Assembly (NCBI GenBank): GCA_963745675.1
Contig: CAVUYM010000007.1
Location: forward strand, 1-57,086
DNA: 57,086 bases
Source: JAUIIK01 sp963745675
GTDB lineage: Bacteria > Chloroflexota > Chloroflexia > Thermomicrobiales > CFX8
Direction of reading: 5' to 3'
The notes below the pieces were generated by a model, which saw nothing but the letters and a program-made list of their open reading frames with translations, did no database searches and was not told where the DNA came from. How positions within the stretch are numbered: the first letter of the stretch is position 1; every line of letters starts with the position of its first letter. The position numbers were made by a program, and so were the translations under genes. Below are positions 36,776 to 45,056 of the stretch, piece after piece.

Positions 36776-36799
36776 GGCGAGTGCTACATTGCACTCGCC
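36776..36799 (-). terminator. Intrinsic terminator of the 36821 gene
   Basis: GGCGAGTGC pairs with GCACTCGCC across six bases; on the minus strand it is followed by TTTTGTCG. It separates the small gene from the ATPase gene. Confidence 0.8.
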
Positions 36800-36820
36800 C
36801 GGTCACGCTAATTGTCGCGG

Positions 36821-37003
36821 TTAGCGAGGATCGCTCTGGATTGCATGGCCTGCACGAATGAGCGCTCGCCCGACAACACGGCGGCCATCACGGAATCTGG
36901 CGCGATCCGTCGAATAGAAATCAGCCCCGCGCCGTACACGTTCCGCCTCATTGAGAAGGTCGTTACGGTGTTGCTGAGCCATCAGATCATGGAGATCCCA
37001 CAT
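36821..37003 (-). CDS. Small hypothetical protein (60 aa)
   Basis: GGAAGGAG lies nine bases upstream of the ATG. The product is a charged helix pair (LHDLMAQQHRNDLLNEAERV, then RDGRRVVGRALIRAGHAIQ) without Cys or membrane segment. This is a layout common among short proteins of Actinobacteria and Chloroflexota. It has its own terminator and is divergent from the CGNR regulator. The divergence and shared inverted repeat suggest it could be a target of that regulator. Confidence 0.65.
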   Translation of the reverse strand: MWDLHDLMAQQHRNDLLNEAERVRRGADFYSTDRARFRDGRRVVGRALIRAGHAIQSDPR

Positions 37004-37082
37004 ATGGAATCGCTCCTTCCGTAACCTCCATCACCACCGATGAAAGCTACATTCCTGCCACGCGCCCTGTCACCAGTCAAAG

Positions 37083-37136
37083 TGCTTTAGGAAGTTAGAG
37101 AGACGTCACATCATTGTGATATAACTTTCTAAAGCA
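37083..37136. promoter_or_regulatory. Inverted repeat in the divergent promoter region
   Basis: TGCTTTAGGAAGTTA at 37083 and TAACTTTCTAAAGCA at 37122 are inverted with one mismatch in 15, separated by 24 bases. It lies between the small gene and the CGNR regulator, a likely operator for one or both. Confidence 0.6.
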
Positions 37137-37192
37137 TCTTAGCCAGTGTTTTTGGCACCATAGAATTATAGCACAAACGTTCTGGAATCACA

Positions 37193-37828
37193 ATGAAATC
37201 AGCTGCTTTCAGCACCCCTTCAAGCCCTTCTTTCAGCCTCGACGGAGGCCATCCTAGTCTCGATTTTGCGAACACGCTCGACGACCGCTACAGCTCCCGA
37301 CCGGATGAGCGTCTGCCCGACTACCGGGCACTTCTCTCCTTCGCGGTGGCCTCGAAGTTCATCGATAAGGGGACCGAGGAGCAGCTAGCAAGTGAGGCAC
37401 GAAGCCGTCCACATGAGGCATCTGCCATCCATGCCCTTGCAATCGCTCTTCGGGAAGCCATTTTCGAGGTGGCCAGCGCGCTCGTCGAAGGTCGCCCTCC
37501 CAACCACGCCGACCTGCAAATCATCGCTCGGGCGCAAGCGTCCGCCTATGCCGCCGGCGAACTGGTCCACACCAGTGACGGCTTTCACTGGAATTGGGGC
37601 AGATCGACGTTGATGCTCGACCTCCCGCTCTGGCAGCTGGCCGACACAACGGTGGACCTTTTCGGTCGCCAGGACCTCTCACGTCTGCGCATCTGCGCGG
37701 CCGACGACTGCGCCTGGCTCTTCCTCGACGAAACGCGCAATCGCAGCCGCAAATGGTGCGACATGGCCACCTGCGGCAATCGCGCCAAGGCCGCTCGCTA
37801 TCGGGACAAAGGGCAAACGAGTGTGTAG
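37193..37828 (+). CDS. CGNR zinc finger (ABATE domain) regulator
   Basis: The N-terminus (DGGHPSLDFANTLDDR) and helical middle match the ABATE domain. The C-terminus is the CGNR zinc finger: CAADDCAWLFLDETRNRSRK, WCDMATCGNRAKAARYR, with four Cys ligands. These proteins are presumed transcription regulators responding to small ligands. Length (211) is typical. Divergent from the 60-residue gene across an inverted repeat, and 88 bases upstream of a DinB-fold gene. Confidence 0.9.
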   Translation: MKSAAFSTPSSPSFSLDGGHPSLDFANTLDDRYSSRPDERLPDYRALLSFAVASKFIDKGTEEQLASEARSRPHEASAIHALAIALREAIFEVASALVEGRPPNHADLQIIARAQASAYAAGELVHTSDGFHWNWGRSTLMLDLPLWQLADTTVDLFGRQDLSRLRICAADDCAWLFLDETRNRSRKWCDMATCGNRAKAARYRDKGQTSV

Positions 37829-37916
37829 ATCGTAGCGAGTAGGTTGTAGGCAAGTCAGGGAACTGCTGGCGTCACCCAAAATGGGCTGCTGATCTACTGG
37901 AAGAAGGTGAAGGAAT

Positions 37917-38333
37917 ATGAACACTGTACGTCAAACGATTGACGATAGTTGGGAGCGCTTCCTGGGAGTGCTCGATACCGTACCGGTCGAGCGTCTGGAA
38001 GAGGCGGGCGCATGCGGTGATTGGTCAGTCAAAGACCTGATGGCGCACATGGCCTACTGGGATGATCGGGCTGTCATTGTTGCCGATGCTCTCGGAGCTG
38101 GCAAACAAGCTGATCCAGTCGACTGGGAGGAAGTCAACGAGAAGGAAGCTGCACTCCGATCGGCCTGGAAGCTAGATGAAAGCCGTCGCGAGATGCACGC
38201 TGCTCACCAACGCATGCTTGAAGCGCTTGAGCGCCACCCTGAACTGGAAGCCGACATCTGGCAGGGCGACACATTCGAACACTACGACGAACACGCTGCT
38301 GATATCCGCGCCTGGCTTGCGAGCGATCAGTAG
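37917..38333 (+). CDS. DinB-fold (metal-dependent four-helix) protein
   Basis: AAGAAGGTGAAGG precedes the ATG. It has the family pattern WSVKDLMAHMAYWDD near residue 40 (first His) and HYDEHAADIRAW at the C-terminus (second His), a four-helix bundle that binds a metal. Members catalyse thiol-dependent or isomerase-type reactions (for example maleylpyruvate isomerase N-domain, bacillithiol transferases). The substrate is unknown. The fold is unrelated to DNA polymerase IV despite the name. Confidence 0.8.
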   Translation: MNTVRQTIDDSWERFLGVLDTVPVERLEEAGACGDWSVKDLMAHMAYWDDRAVIVADALGAGKQADPVDWEEVNEKEAALRSAWKLDESRREMHAAHQRMLEALERHPELEADIWQGDTFEHYDEHAADIRAWLASDQ

Positions 38334-38396
38334 GTTGCCCGCGGCTGCCTGCCTTCTCACACGAAGTCTGGGTAGGACGTTCATGGCACCTGTAGC

Positions 38397-38422
38397 GGCG
38401 ACTCGCTGAGTCGCCCGTTTTC
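38397..38422 (+). terminator. Intrinsic terminator of the DinB-fold gene
   Basis: GGCGACTC pairs with GAGTCGCC across GCT and is followed by CGTTTTCG. Confidence 0.8.
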
Positions 38423-38561
38423 GTACGCCGCAACTTCCCGGCGTGATGAAGCAGCATTCGATACGCCTTCACATCGCTTGGACCCTATCGCCAGAGTCTT
38501 GCATTCCTTAAAACGGGTTCCAGAATTGCCATCAGTTCAACACAGGCATTTGTGCCATATC

Positions 38562-38635
38562 GTAGGGGCGATGCTCGTCATCGCCCGGCTTGATTGTCGC
38601 GAACGTACGAGGGCGAACACGAGGTTCGCCCCTAC
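38562..38635. repeat. Dispersed palindromic repeat R2 (copy 2)
   Basis: GTAGGGGCGATGCTCGTCAT with CGCCCGG, then AGGGCGAACACGAGGTTCGC with CCCTAC, match 16369-16443 in order and spacing. Confidence 0.8.
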
Positions 38636-38725
38636 AACGTTGATACAGATGAATCCTGCGGAGCCGATTTCCTTATCGTAAAACGATCTAGAGCATGAAA
38701 TCGCAGGCGACGGTGCTCTATTTCG

Positions 38726-40185
38726 TCATTGGTTGTTAGTACTCGAAGTCTGATCATCATCGGAATCAGTCGTGCCAAATTCACTTCCTGGTGATGGGCC
38801 ATCACCAGCGTCCAGCCGATCGACGACGTCCGAAACGAAGATGGCCGGTTCTCCACGACCAGGGCGAAGAGTGAATGACTCGGGAGCTTCCGACTGCGGC
38901 ACTAGCTCGGGGGCTTCAGGGAATGGCTCCTGCAATGCAAGCTGACGGGCGTCGGGAATTCGACGGAAATAGAAGTAGTACAGCCCCATAGCAGCCGTCA
39001 TCGCGACAGCATAGGTCACGAATGAGGGGCCGTAGCCATACCGCACGATCACGCCACCAGCAATGAACGAAGAGAGCGAGAAGCCGAGATTCCAGGCAGC
39101 AGAGCGGTAGCCGAAGACGCTGTAGCGCACGCGTTGTGGCAGCACTTCCGAGATGAAACTGCCCTCCATCGACCAACTGACGGTGATCGAGCTGACCCGG
39201 ATGAGATGTGCCGTGATCGCCAATCCCGAGCACCGGCGAGACAGCCATGACGAGAAAGAGCGGCACCGGCACCAGCCGAACGATGACCGAACCTACATTG
39301 GAACCAAGCTTGGCCGATATCCAGGGCGACCAGAGCCCGATGACGGCAGCAATCGTCCAGGCGACGGCGAAGATGATCCCGATCAGTGCCGCGCTTGCGC
39401 CAATTGATGAGAGATAGACATTGTAGAAGGGGAATACAGCGCCTCCGCCGAGCGCCATTAAGCCCGCCAACCGCGACGTAGACGATCATGCGGTTGCGGA
39501 TCTCGCGCGGCGGCGCGTCAGTTTCCGGCTCTTCCTCATCAGCCGGGCGCACCGCCGTGGCCGGCTTCGCTGTACGTCGCTGGCTGGACATCATGAACAG
39601 CGGGATTAGTGCCAGCCCCGCCAGGGCGATTCCGAAGATCATCGTGCCGCGGAAGGCAGCCTCGCTGGGCCGCTCCAGACCGATGGTCATATGCAAGATC
39701 AAAGGTGTCCAGCCACCGATGAGACTGCCGAAGGTCGTCGATAGCGAGATCAACGACATCGTTAACGCCGCGACCTCCTGCCGTTGGCGCTGGCGTGTGA
39801 GCTCGACGACGAAGGGCATGACCGGGGTAAAGACCATCGAGGTGCTCGCACCCCAGAAGGCTGAGAGAAGCAGGAGCAGTGGTGGCGACGTGACCGATGC
39901 CATCAGCACCGACGCCAGCAGGTAGAGAACAAGGCCACCGGCTACGACCCGCCAGAGTCCGAACTGGCCGATGAAGCGGCCGAGCAGCACCGCGGCACCG
40001 GCCATCGCCAATGTCTGTACAGCATTGAAGAGCCCGATGAAGTCTTCCTCCTGACCCAGCTGGATCAGGTAAAGGTTGAAGACGAGCGCGAAGACGCCGA
40101 TGGCGATGTTGGCAGCGAGGGTGTAGGCGAAGTAGAGCCTGATATCGCGGTCATACCCACGAATGCGCCGGACGAACGAACCCAC
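38726..40185 (-). CDS. Major facilitator superfamily transporter (frameshifted)
   Basis: The first half (from 40185) has six helices starting LYFAYTLAANIAIGVFALVF, with PVMPFVVELTRQRQRQEVAA before a long acidic cytoplasmic loop. The second half continues in another frame from about 39470 (GAVFPFYNVYLSSIGASAAL) and, after a second indel near 39220, in the frame with WSMEGSFISEVLPQRVRYSV, ending at 38726 with an acidic tail. Reconstructed length is about 485 residues. Substrate unknown; probably an exporter. It follows the terminator of gene D. Confidence 0.78.
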
Positions 40186-40256
40186 GCTACTCCCCTCAAA
40201 GCTATCTACGAACTGGATTGGACCCGGCGATTATAGCGTCGCATCGGTATCCAGCC

Positions 40257-40292
40257 ATAAGGGCGGACGCTGGAACCAACGCCCGCCCTTAT
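40257..40292 (-). terminator. Hairpin downstream of the large surface protein gene
   Basis: ATAAGGGCGG and CCGCCCTTAT pair, with additional CGC/GCG pairing inside. It lies between gene D and the MFS gene, both on the minus strand. Confidence 0.75.
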
Positions 40293-40338
40293 TCAGCTCA
40301 CTTTAAATCCCGGCCGGTTTCAACCAGTCGCTCAGCGA

Positions 40339-43300
40339 CTATCCACAGCCGAGCGTTGCACGGATACGTTCGGCATCAGTGAGGAGTTGATCAGCTTGCG
40401 CCTGTGTCAGCTTCTTGCCCGCCTGCGCCTCTACATGATTGCTGAACGCACTCAACTGATTGCAAGCACTGGTCATCCTCCCTGCCTCGATCGAGGCATT
40501 AACTATTCGCCAAACTGTTGAGCAAGCTCTCGCTCATGCCAGGATGCAGATGCATCTCCTCGATCGTCGTGGCTAGCAGCGTGATCTGATCGCTGGCGCT
40601 CAGCACCTCAACCTCGAAGTTGTCGCAGCCCACGCCACCGTCGTCATCCGTGACGCAGACCGTGACGGTGTAAGGTTCCTCGTCGCCAGCGCCGTAGCTA
40701 TGGCTGAGGATGAAGCTGACGCCATCGAGGGCGAGCGGTTGGGCGCCTCCACCGTCACCATAGTCGACCGTCGCGGTCCACGTATCGGCCCCCGGATCGG
40801 TAAACGAACCCGGCTGGCTGAGGAGCGCACCCTCGTCAACTGTTCCGTTATCGCCGGATTCAACCAACGGCGCGACGTTAACTACGACTACGGTCGTGCT
40901 GTCCGTAGCCGAGCCGCCATATTCGTCCGAGACCTGGACACCTACGGTAAAACTGCCATCATCGGGGTAGGTGCATTGGGCCTGGTTATCACTGCCATTG
41001 ATCTCGTAGCTGCCGTCGCTGTCGCAGTCAAAGGCGTAGGTGAGAGGACCGGTGCCACCGGCTCCGTCGACCGCGGCGACACTGATGGTGGCCGGACTGC
41101 CCTCACTGACCGGGCCATCGTTGGTCACGTCTGTAATCGTGGGGTCGAGAATGACGGTGCAGCCGAGAAAGGTGTGGAAAATGTCGACTATGCTGAGGAT
41201 AGCGTCGCCCAATTCCGGCGGCAATTGTTCGCCCTCCTGGCTCTCAACGTAGTTGCCGAACGCATGCAGCTGGCCGCAGACAATGCTAAACTCGCGCGCT
41301 TCGAGCGAGGCTTCGATCTCAGCTAGTTTTTCAAGCATGGGGGCCTTGATGGTCTCCGGCAGCTCCGACGCCGCAATCGGCTCGGTCAGCGCCCCACCTA
41401 GCAACCCAGCCAGATCGCTACCGCTCACTACATCGACTGAGAAGCTGTTGCAGTCTTCGCCACCATCGTCATCAGCGACGCAGACCGTCACGGTGTAAGG
41501 ATCGTTGTCGCCATCCGTGTAGACGTGTTCGAGGGTAAAGCCAGCGCTAGCGAGGGCGAGTGGCTGGACACCGCTACCATCACCGTAGTCGACGTTGGCA
41601 GTCCAGGTATCGGATCCCGGATCGTAGAACGTGCCGGTGCGGCTTAGGAGCGTCCCCTCGAGGATCGTAGCGGAACCACCGGTAGAGATCTGAGGCGCGA
41701 CGTTGCTGACGAAGACGTCCGTGCTGTCGGTGTCACAGTTGGAAGCATCCCCGCCGTCGCAGACCTGGACGTCGACTGTGTAGTTGCCGTCGTCGCTGAA
41801 GATGCAGGAACCGGAGCCGACAGTACCTGATCCCGTCCCAGCCGTCTCGTAATCACCATTGTTATCGCAGTCAAAGGCATAGCTGAGGTTCTCGTTGTCG
41901 GGTCCGGCAGCAACGGCGTAGGCCGCTACCGGGTTGCCCTCGCCGCCTCCGGGGCTGGAGACTGCGAAGATCTGGACCGGGCTGGCGGGAAGGGCCGGGA
42001 CGGTCCCTTCGACTTCGACAGCGCCGATATCACAGCCTGATGCCGGGCGAGTAGCGCCGCGCTGATCCTGCTCGGAGCTAGCGGTGCAGTCGGCGGCATC
42101 GATAGCATCGGAGGTCTCCCCGGGGAGCATCGTCGCCGTTGGACCGCCATTGTCCTGGAGGTCGCCGAGAGCGATTGTGACGCCGCTGCCCTCCTGGTCG
42201 CCATTGCCGGCGAGATTGCAGGAGTCATCGTCACTGAGGTTGGAGCCGCCCGAGACGATTGCCGGAGTGAACAGGTCTCGGCAGTTGAAGCCCTTCGGAC
42301 TGTCCGCCAGGATCGAGGACGTCAGCGTGAGTTGATAGAAGTTTCTGATCGCTCCGCCGCCAGAGTAGGCCGCTGAACTGTTGCCACTAAAGGTGCTCGC
42401 CGTGACCGTTGCGGAGCCGCTGCTACTAATCGCTCCACCCTGGCCGTTTGGGCCGCTAGCACTGTTACCGCTGAAAGTGCTGGCCGTAACCGCCAATGTA
42501 CTAATGTTATGGATCGCTCCACCCAGGCCACCAGTGCCGCTGGCACTGTTGCTTCTGAAGGTGCTAGCCGTGACATTCGCCGTGGTCGCCAGGGGACCAA
42601 CGTTGCTAATCGCTCCACCGTCCGAGCCCGCACTGTTGCTGTTGAAGGTACTTTCCACGATGGTCACTGTGGAGCCAAGGTTATATACCGCCCCGCCGTC
42701 AGTTACTGCGCTGTTGTTATTGAAGGTACTGGCCGTGATCGTCGCATTCTTGGCATGAAAGATAGCCCCACCCCGGTTGGCGCTATTGTCGCTGAAGGTA
42801 CTGGCCGTGATCGTCGCCGGGCCGTTGCTACTGTCGATAGCTCCACCATCGGAGTCTGCGCTATTACTATTGAAGGTACTATCCCTGACGATCAGCGTTC
42901 CGGAATTGTTGCGGATGGCTCCGCCAAACGATTCGGCACTGTTGCCACTGAAAGAGCTGTCCGTGATCGTAGCTACTCCGATATTCAGGACCGCACCGCC
43001 ACTGTCAGCTGCGTTGTTGCTGAAGGTGCTGGCCTTGACTGTGAGTGTGCCGGAGTTGCTGATCGCCCCGCCGCCACTACCATCACCACCTACACTGTTG
43101 TTGCTCAAAGTGCTGCCGATGATGGTGAGCGTGCCAGCGTTTTTGATCGCCCCGCCAATGGTATTCGTACTCCCATTCCGCAGCGTCATCCCAATCAGGG
43201 TCAGATTTCCCCCGGAGATCACACTGAACAGCTGGTTCGGGAGCCTGCCGCCTCCATCGATGACCACACCAGGGTGACCCAGAATCGTGACGTCGCTCGA

Positions 43301-43528
43301 GATGGTCTTCGAACCGTGATCTATCGTGATTACTCCGCTGCAGCCAAAGGTGATCGTACCGCCGCCGCTATCCTGGACCGCCGCCAGCGCAGCCTCCAAT
43401 CCACCCTCCGCGCACCACGTAACCGTTCTGTCTGCCGCGAAAGCCGTCTCCGGCTTCACAAGCGGCGTGATCGTTAGGCTGGCCAGTACCAGCAGGCCAG
43501 CTATCAACGTTTGTATTACCCGTCGCAT
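40339..43528 (-). CDS. Giant secreted beta-helix/PKD protein with FIMAH-like domains (gene D, one frameshift)
   Basis: The ATG at 43528 follows GGGGAGA and starts a signal peptide (LIAGLLVLASLTITPLV). A long beta-helix of some 18 turns (ASTFSNNAADSGGAVLNIGV type) ends in the anchor-Q motif SDAIDAADCTASSEQDQRG...CDIGAVEV. Three or four PKD-like domains follow (NGDYETAGTGSG..., DDGNYTVDVQVCDGG). A helical FIMAH-like domain (EFSIVCGQLHAFGNYVES) comes between them. After the stop at 40499 the next frame reads a second such domain (GRMTSACNQLSAFSNHVEAQ) to TAG at 40339, so one indel hides the true end. Likely a cell-surface adhesin or carbohydrate-binding protein. Confidence 0.85.
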
Positions 43529-43751
43529 GAAGTCTCCCCGCAATCGGCAACTCGATCGATGCCACTCAGCTAGCGACCGTGTGGCGCGGTTTCCAATCGC
43601 GTCACACGGTCAGCTCAAACGCGATGAATTGGACTGGTCAGCGTTCAACCCGCGTCAGCTGCCTGGCTCAGCCAGCGGTAGGCGGGTAATATCGAACGTC
43701 TCCGGCTTTGCCCAGCGCCGCGATGCACTCATCCGTCGTGAGTAGCGGCGT

Positions 43752-44054
43752 CTACTTCGGCTCGTACACCTCGTGGATACTGGTCTCTAGTTCGCCGTCC
43801 AAGGCATCGCCGAGGGCTTGGATCGTCCCAGACTCCAATGGTTCCCCGGCTTGCTCTGCAGCCTCGCGCGACTCCCAGATGCTAATGCCCCCGACTGTCG
43901 TTTCTCCTTCGCCATCGAGGTAAAAGACACCACTCCCAGGCACAAACCCTGGCAACTGGCTCATCCGTGCCGGAGCTTGATTTGCAATCTGTTCCGCGAG
44001 AGATCGGTTCCCAGGTTTTAGCGTCGCCTTGATCAAACGTAGGTGTCGTGACAC
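43752..44054 (-). CDS. Antibiotic biosynthesis monooxygenase-like (ABM) small protein
   Basis: The GTG at 44054 is chosen because AAAGGGAG lies six bases upstream. The 101-residue protein has the ferredoxin-like ABM layout: HLRLIKATLKPGNRSLAEQI, LPGFVPGSGVFYLDGEGE, GGISIWESREAAEQAG. Such dimeric alpha-beta-barrel proteins include monooxygenases and haem-degrading enzymes, but many have no known activity. A second protein of similar fold is encoded at 44474 on the same strand. Confidence 0.7.
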   Translation of the reverse strand: MSRHLRLIKATLKPGNRSLAEQIANQAPARMSQLPGFVPGSGVFYLDGEGETTVGGISIWESREAAEQAGEPLESGTIQALGDALDGELETSIHEVYEPK

Positions 44055-44216
44055 AGTGGACTCCCTTTCAATGCGTAATAATCGGTAGCGATTCACTCTC
44101 CCAAATCTGATTCATCGACCGATAGAGTTCCTGCCTTTCTCTTTCGTAAACGTCGCGTGCGAATGGCTGAAGGTCGCATCAGTTGACCGATACAGCTATG
44201 ACGAACGTTGGTGCGG

Positions 44217-44408
44217 TCAGCGCTCACCATTTTCAGCCTCCAGGCGTGCGTCGAGAAAAGCGAATAGCTCGTCGAGAGTTCCGAAGTGAAAACGTTGCCC
44301 GGTCGCCGTGCTCTGCAGCGATGCGTGCCAGCCCTGTCGGTCGTTGTCGCGCCAGATGCGTAACAGAAAGGCGTGGTATTCGGGCTGGTGGCTGCCGAAA
44401 CGACTCAT
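44217..44408 (-). CDS. Small hypothetical protein (63 aa)
   Basis: AAGGA precedes the ATG by eight bases. The sequence (EYHAFLLRIWRDNDRQGWHA, LQSTATGQRFHFGTLDELFA) is a short alpha-beta unit seen widely in Chloroflexota and Actinobacteria, often described only as hypothetical. It lies between two ABM-like genes and may be co-transcribed with them. Confidence 0.6.
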   Translation of the reverse strand: MSRFGSHQPEYHAFLLRIWRDNDRQGWHASLQSTATGQRFHFGTLDELFAFLDARLEAENGER

Positions 44409-44473
44409 GGTCAGGTTCCTTGGTCTGGATTCAGCACGTATCTGGCGCTCGCTAACGATGTCGTCCGAATGGG

Positions 44474-44785
44474 CTAGGAGACGGCTGCGGGAACCTCTAC
44501 CGGTCGAAGCGTCTCAAACAGGTTGAAGACTTCGATACGCGGAGGCTCTGTTACCTGATAGGCGGCGGCAATCGTCCGCGACAACTCAGACTCCTGATAG
44601 GCCCGCATCGCCTCCGCAGATTCCCAGATATAGACGCCGGTGTATGCGCCAGTTGACTGTTCGTGTCCGTAATATTTCTGAATCAGACCGGGCAAAGCCC
44701 GAAAATCGGAAATGCGCTCTTCTAAAACGGTCAATGCTTCTTCATGCGAAAGATGGCTCTTGAATTTCACGGTCAAGATAAACAC
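44474..44785 (-). CDS. YdhR-like putative monooxygenase
   Basis: The 103-residue protein has the alpha-beta barrel pattern: FILTVKFKSHLSHEEALTVL, FRALPGLIQKYYGHEQSTGA, TGVYIWESAEAMRAYQESEL. It resembles putative monooxygenases of the YdhR type. It is the first gene of the minus-strand run facing the AfsR-type regulator, and shares a 271-base divergent promoter region with three direct repeats. Confidence 0.72.
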   Translation of the reverse strand: MFILTVKFKSHLSHEEALTVLEERISDFRALPGLIQKYYGHEQSTGAYTGVYIWESAEAMRAYQESELSRTIAAAYQVTEPPRIEVFNLFETLRPVEVPAAVS

Positions 44786-44890
44786 AGCTCACTCCTGTCT
44801 TAGGGTTCGACCTATAACGTGGCACCGGTTAGGTAGAGAAGCCACCGGCAACTGGTCTATCGAGACCATGTAGCCACGGTAATGTGGAGT

Positions 44891-44921
44891 GCGTGACAGG
44901 AGCGTGACAGGGGCGTGACAG
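44891..44921. promoter_or_regulatory. Three 11-bp-spaced direct repeats, probable SARP operator
   Basis: GCGTGACAG occurs at 44891, 44902 and 44913, an exact 11-base period. SARP-family regulators are known to bind direct repeats on one face of DNA with 11- or 22-bp period. The site lies upstream of the AfsR-type gene and downstream-facing to the monooxygenase gene. Confidence 0.65.
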
Positions 44922-45056
44922 CCGAAGCAGCGTTGGCGGGATGCCGCCTGCTAGACTGACGGAGGACATGGACAAGAGTGGAATAGGCCATCCTCGGGAC
45001 TGTCGTCGGCCATCATGACTCGATCCAGGTGTTCGCGAACGGCTCTCATAGTGGAT

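Noticed and set aside
37917..38333. Possible link of the DinB-fold protein to SOS mutagenesis
   Set aside because: The name refers to a metal-binding four-helix fold, not to DNA polymerase IV, and no LexA-type site lies upstream.
42360..43150. Regularly spaced similar DNA segments that could suggest a CRISPR array
   Set aside because: The period is that of beta-helix turns within one coding frame and the units vary; there are no constant repeats or unique spacers.
42509..43477. 322-residue plus-strand open frame opposite gene D
   Set aside because: Same explanation: antisense of repeated beta-helix turns.
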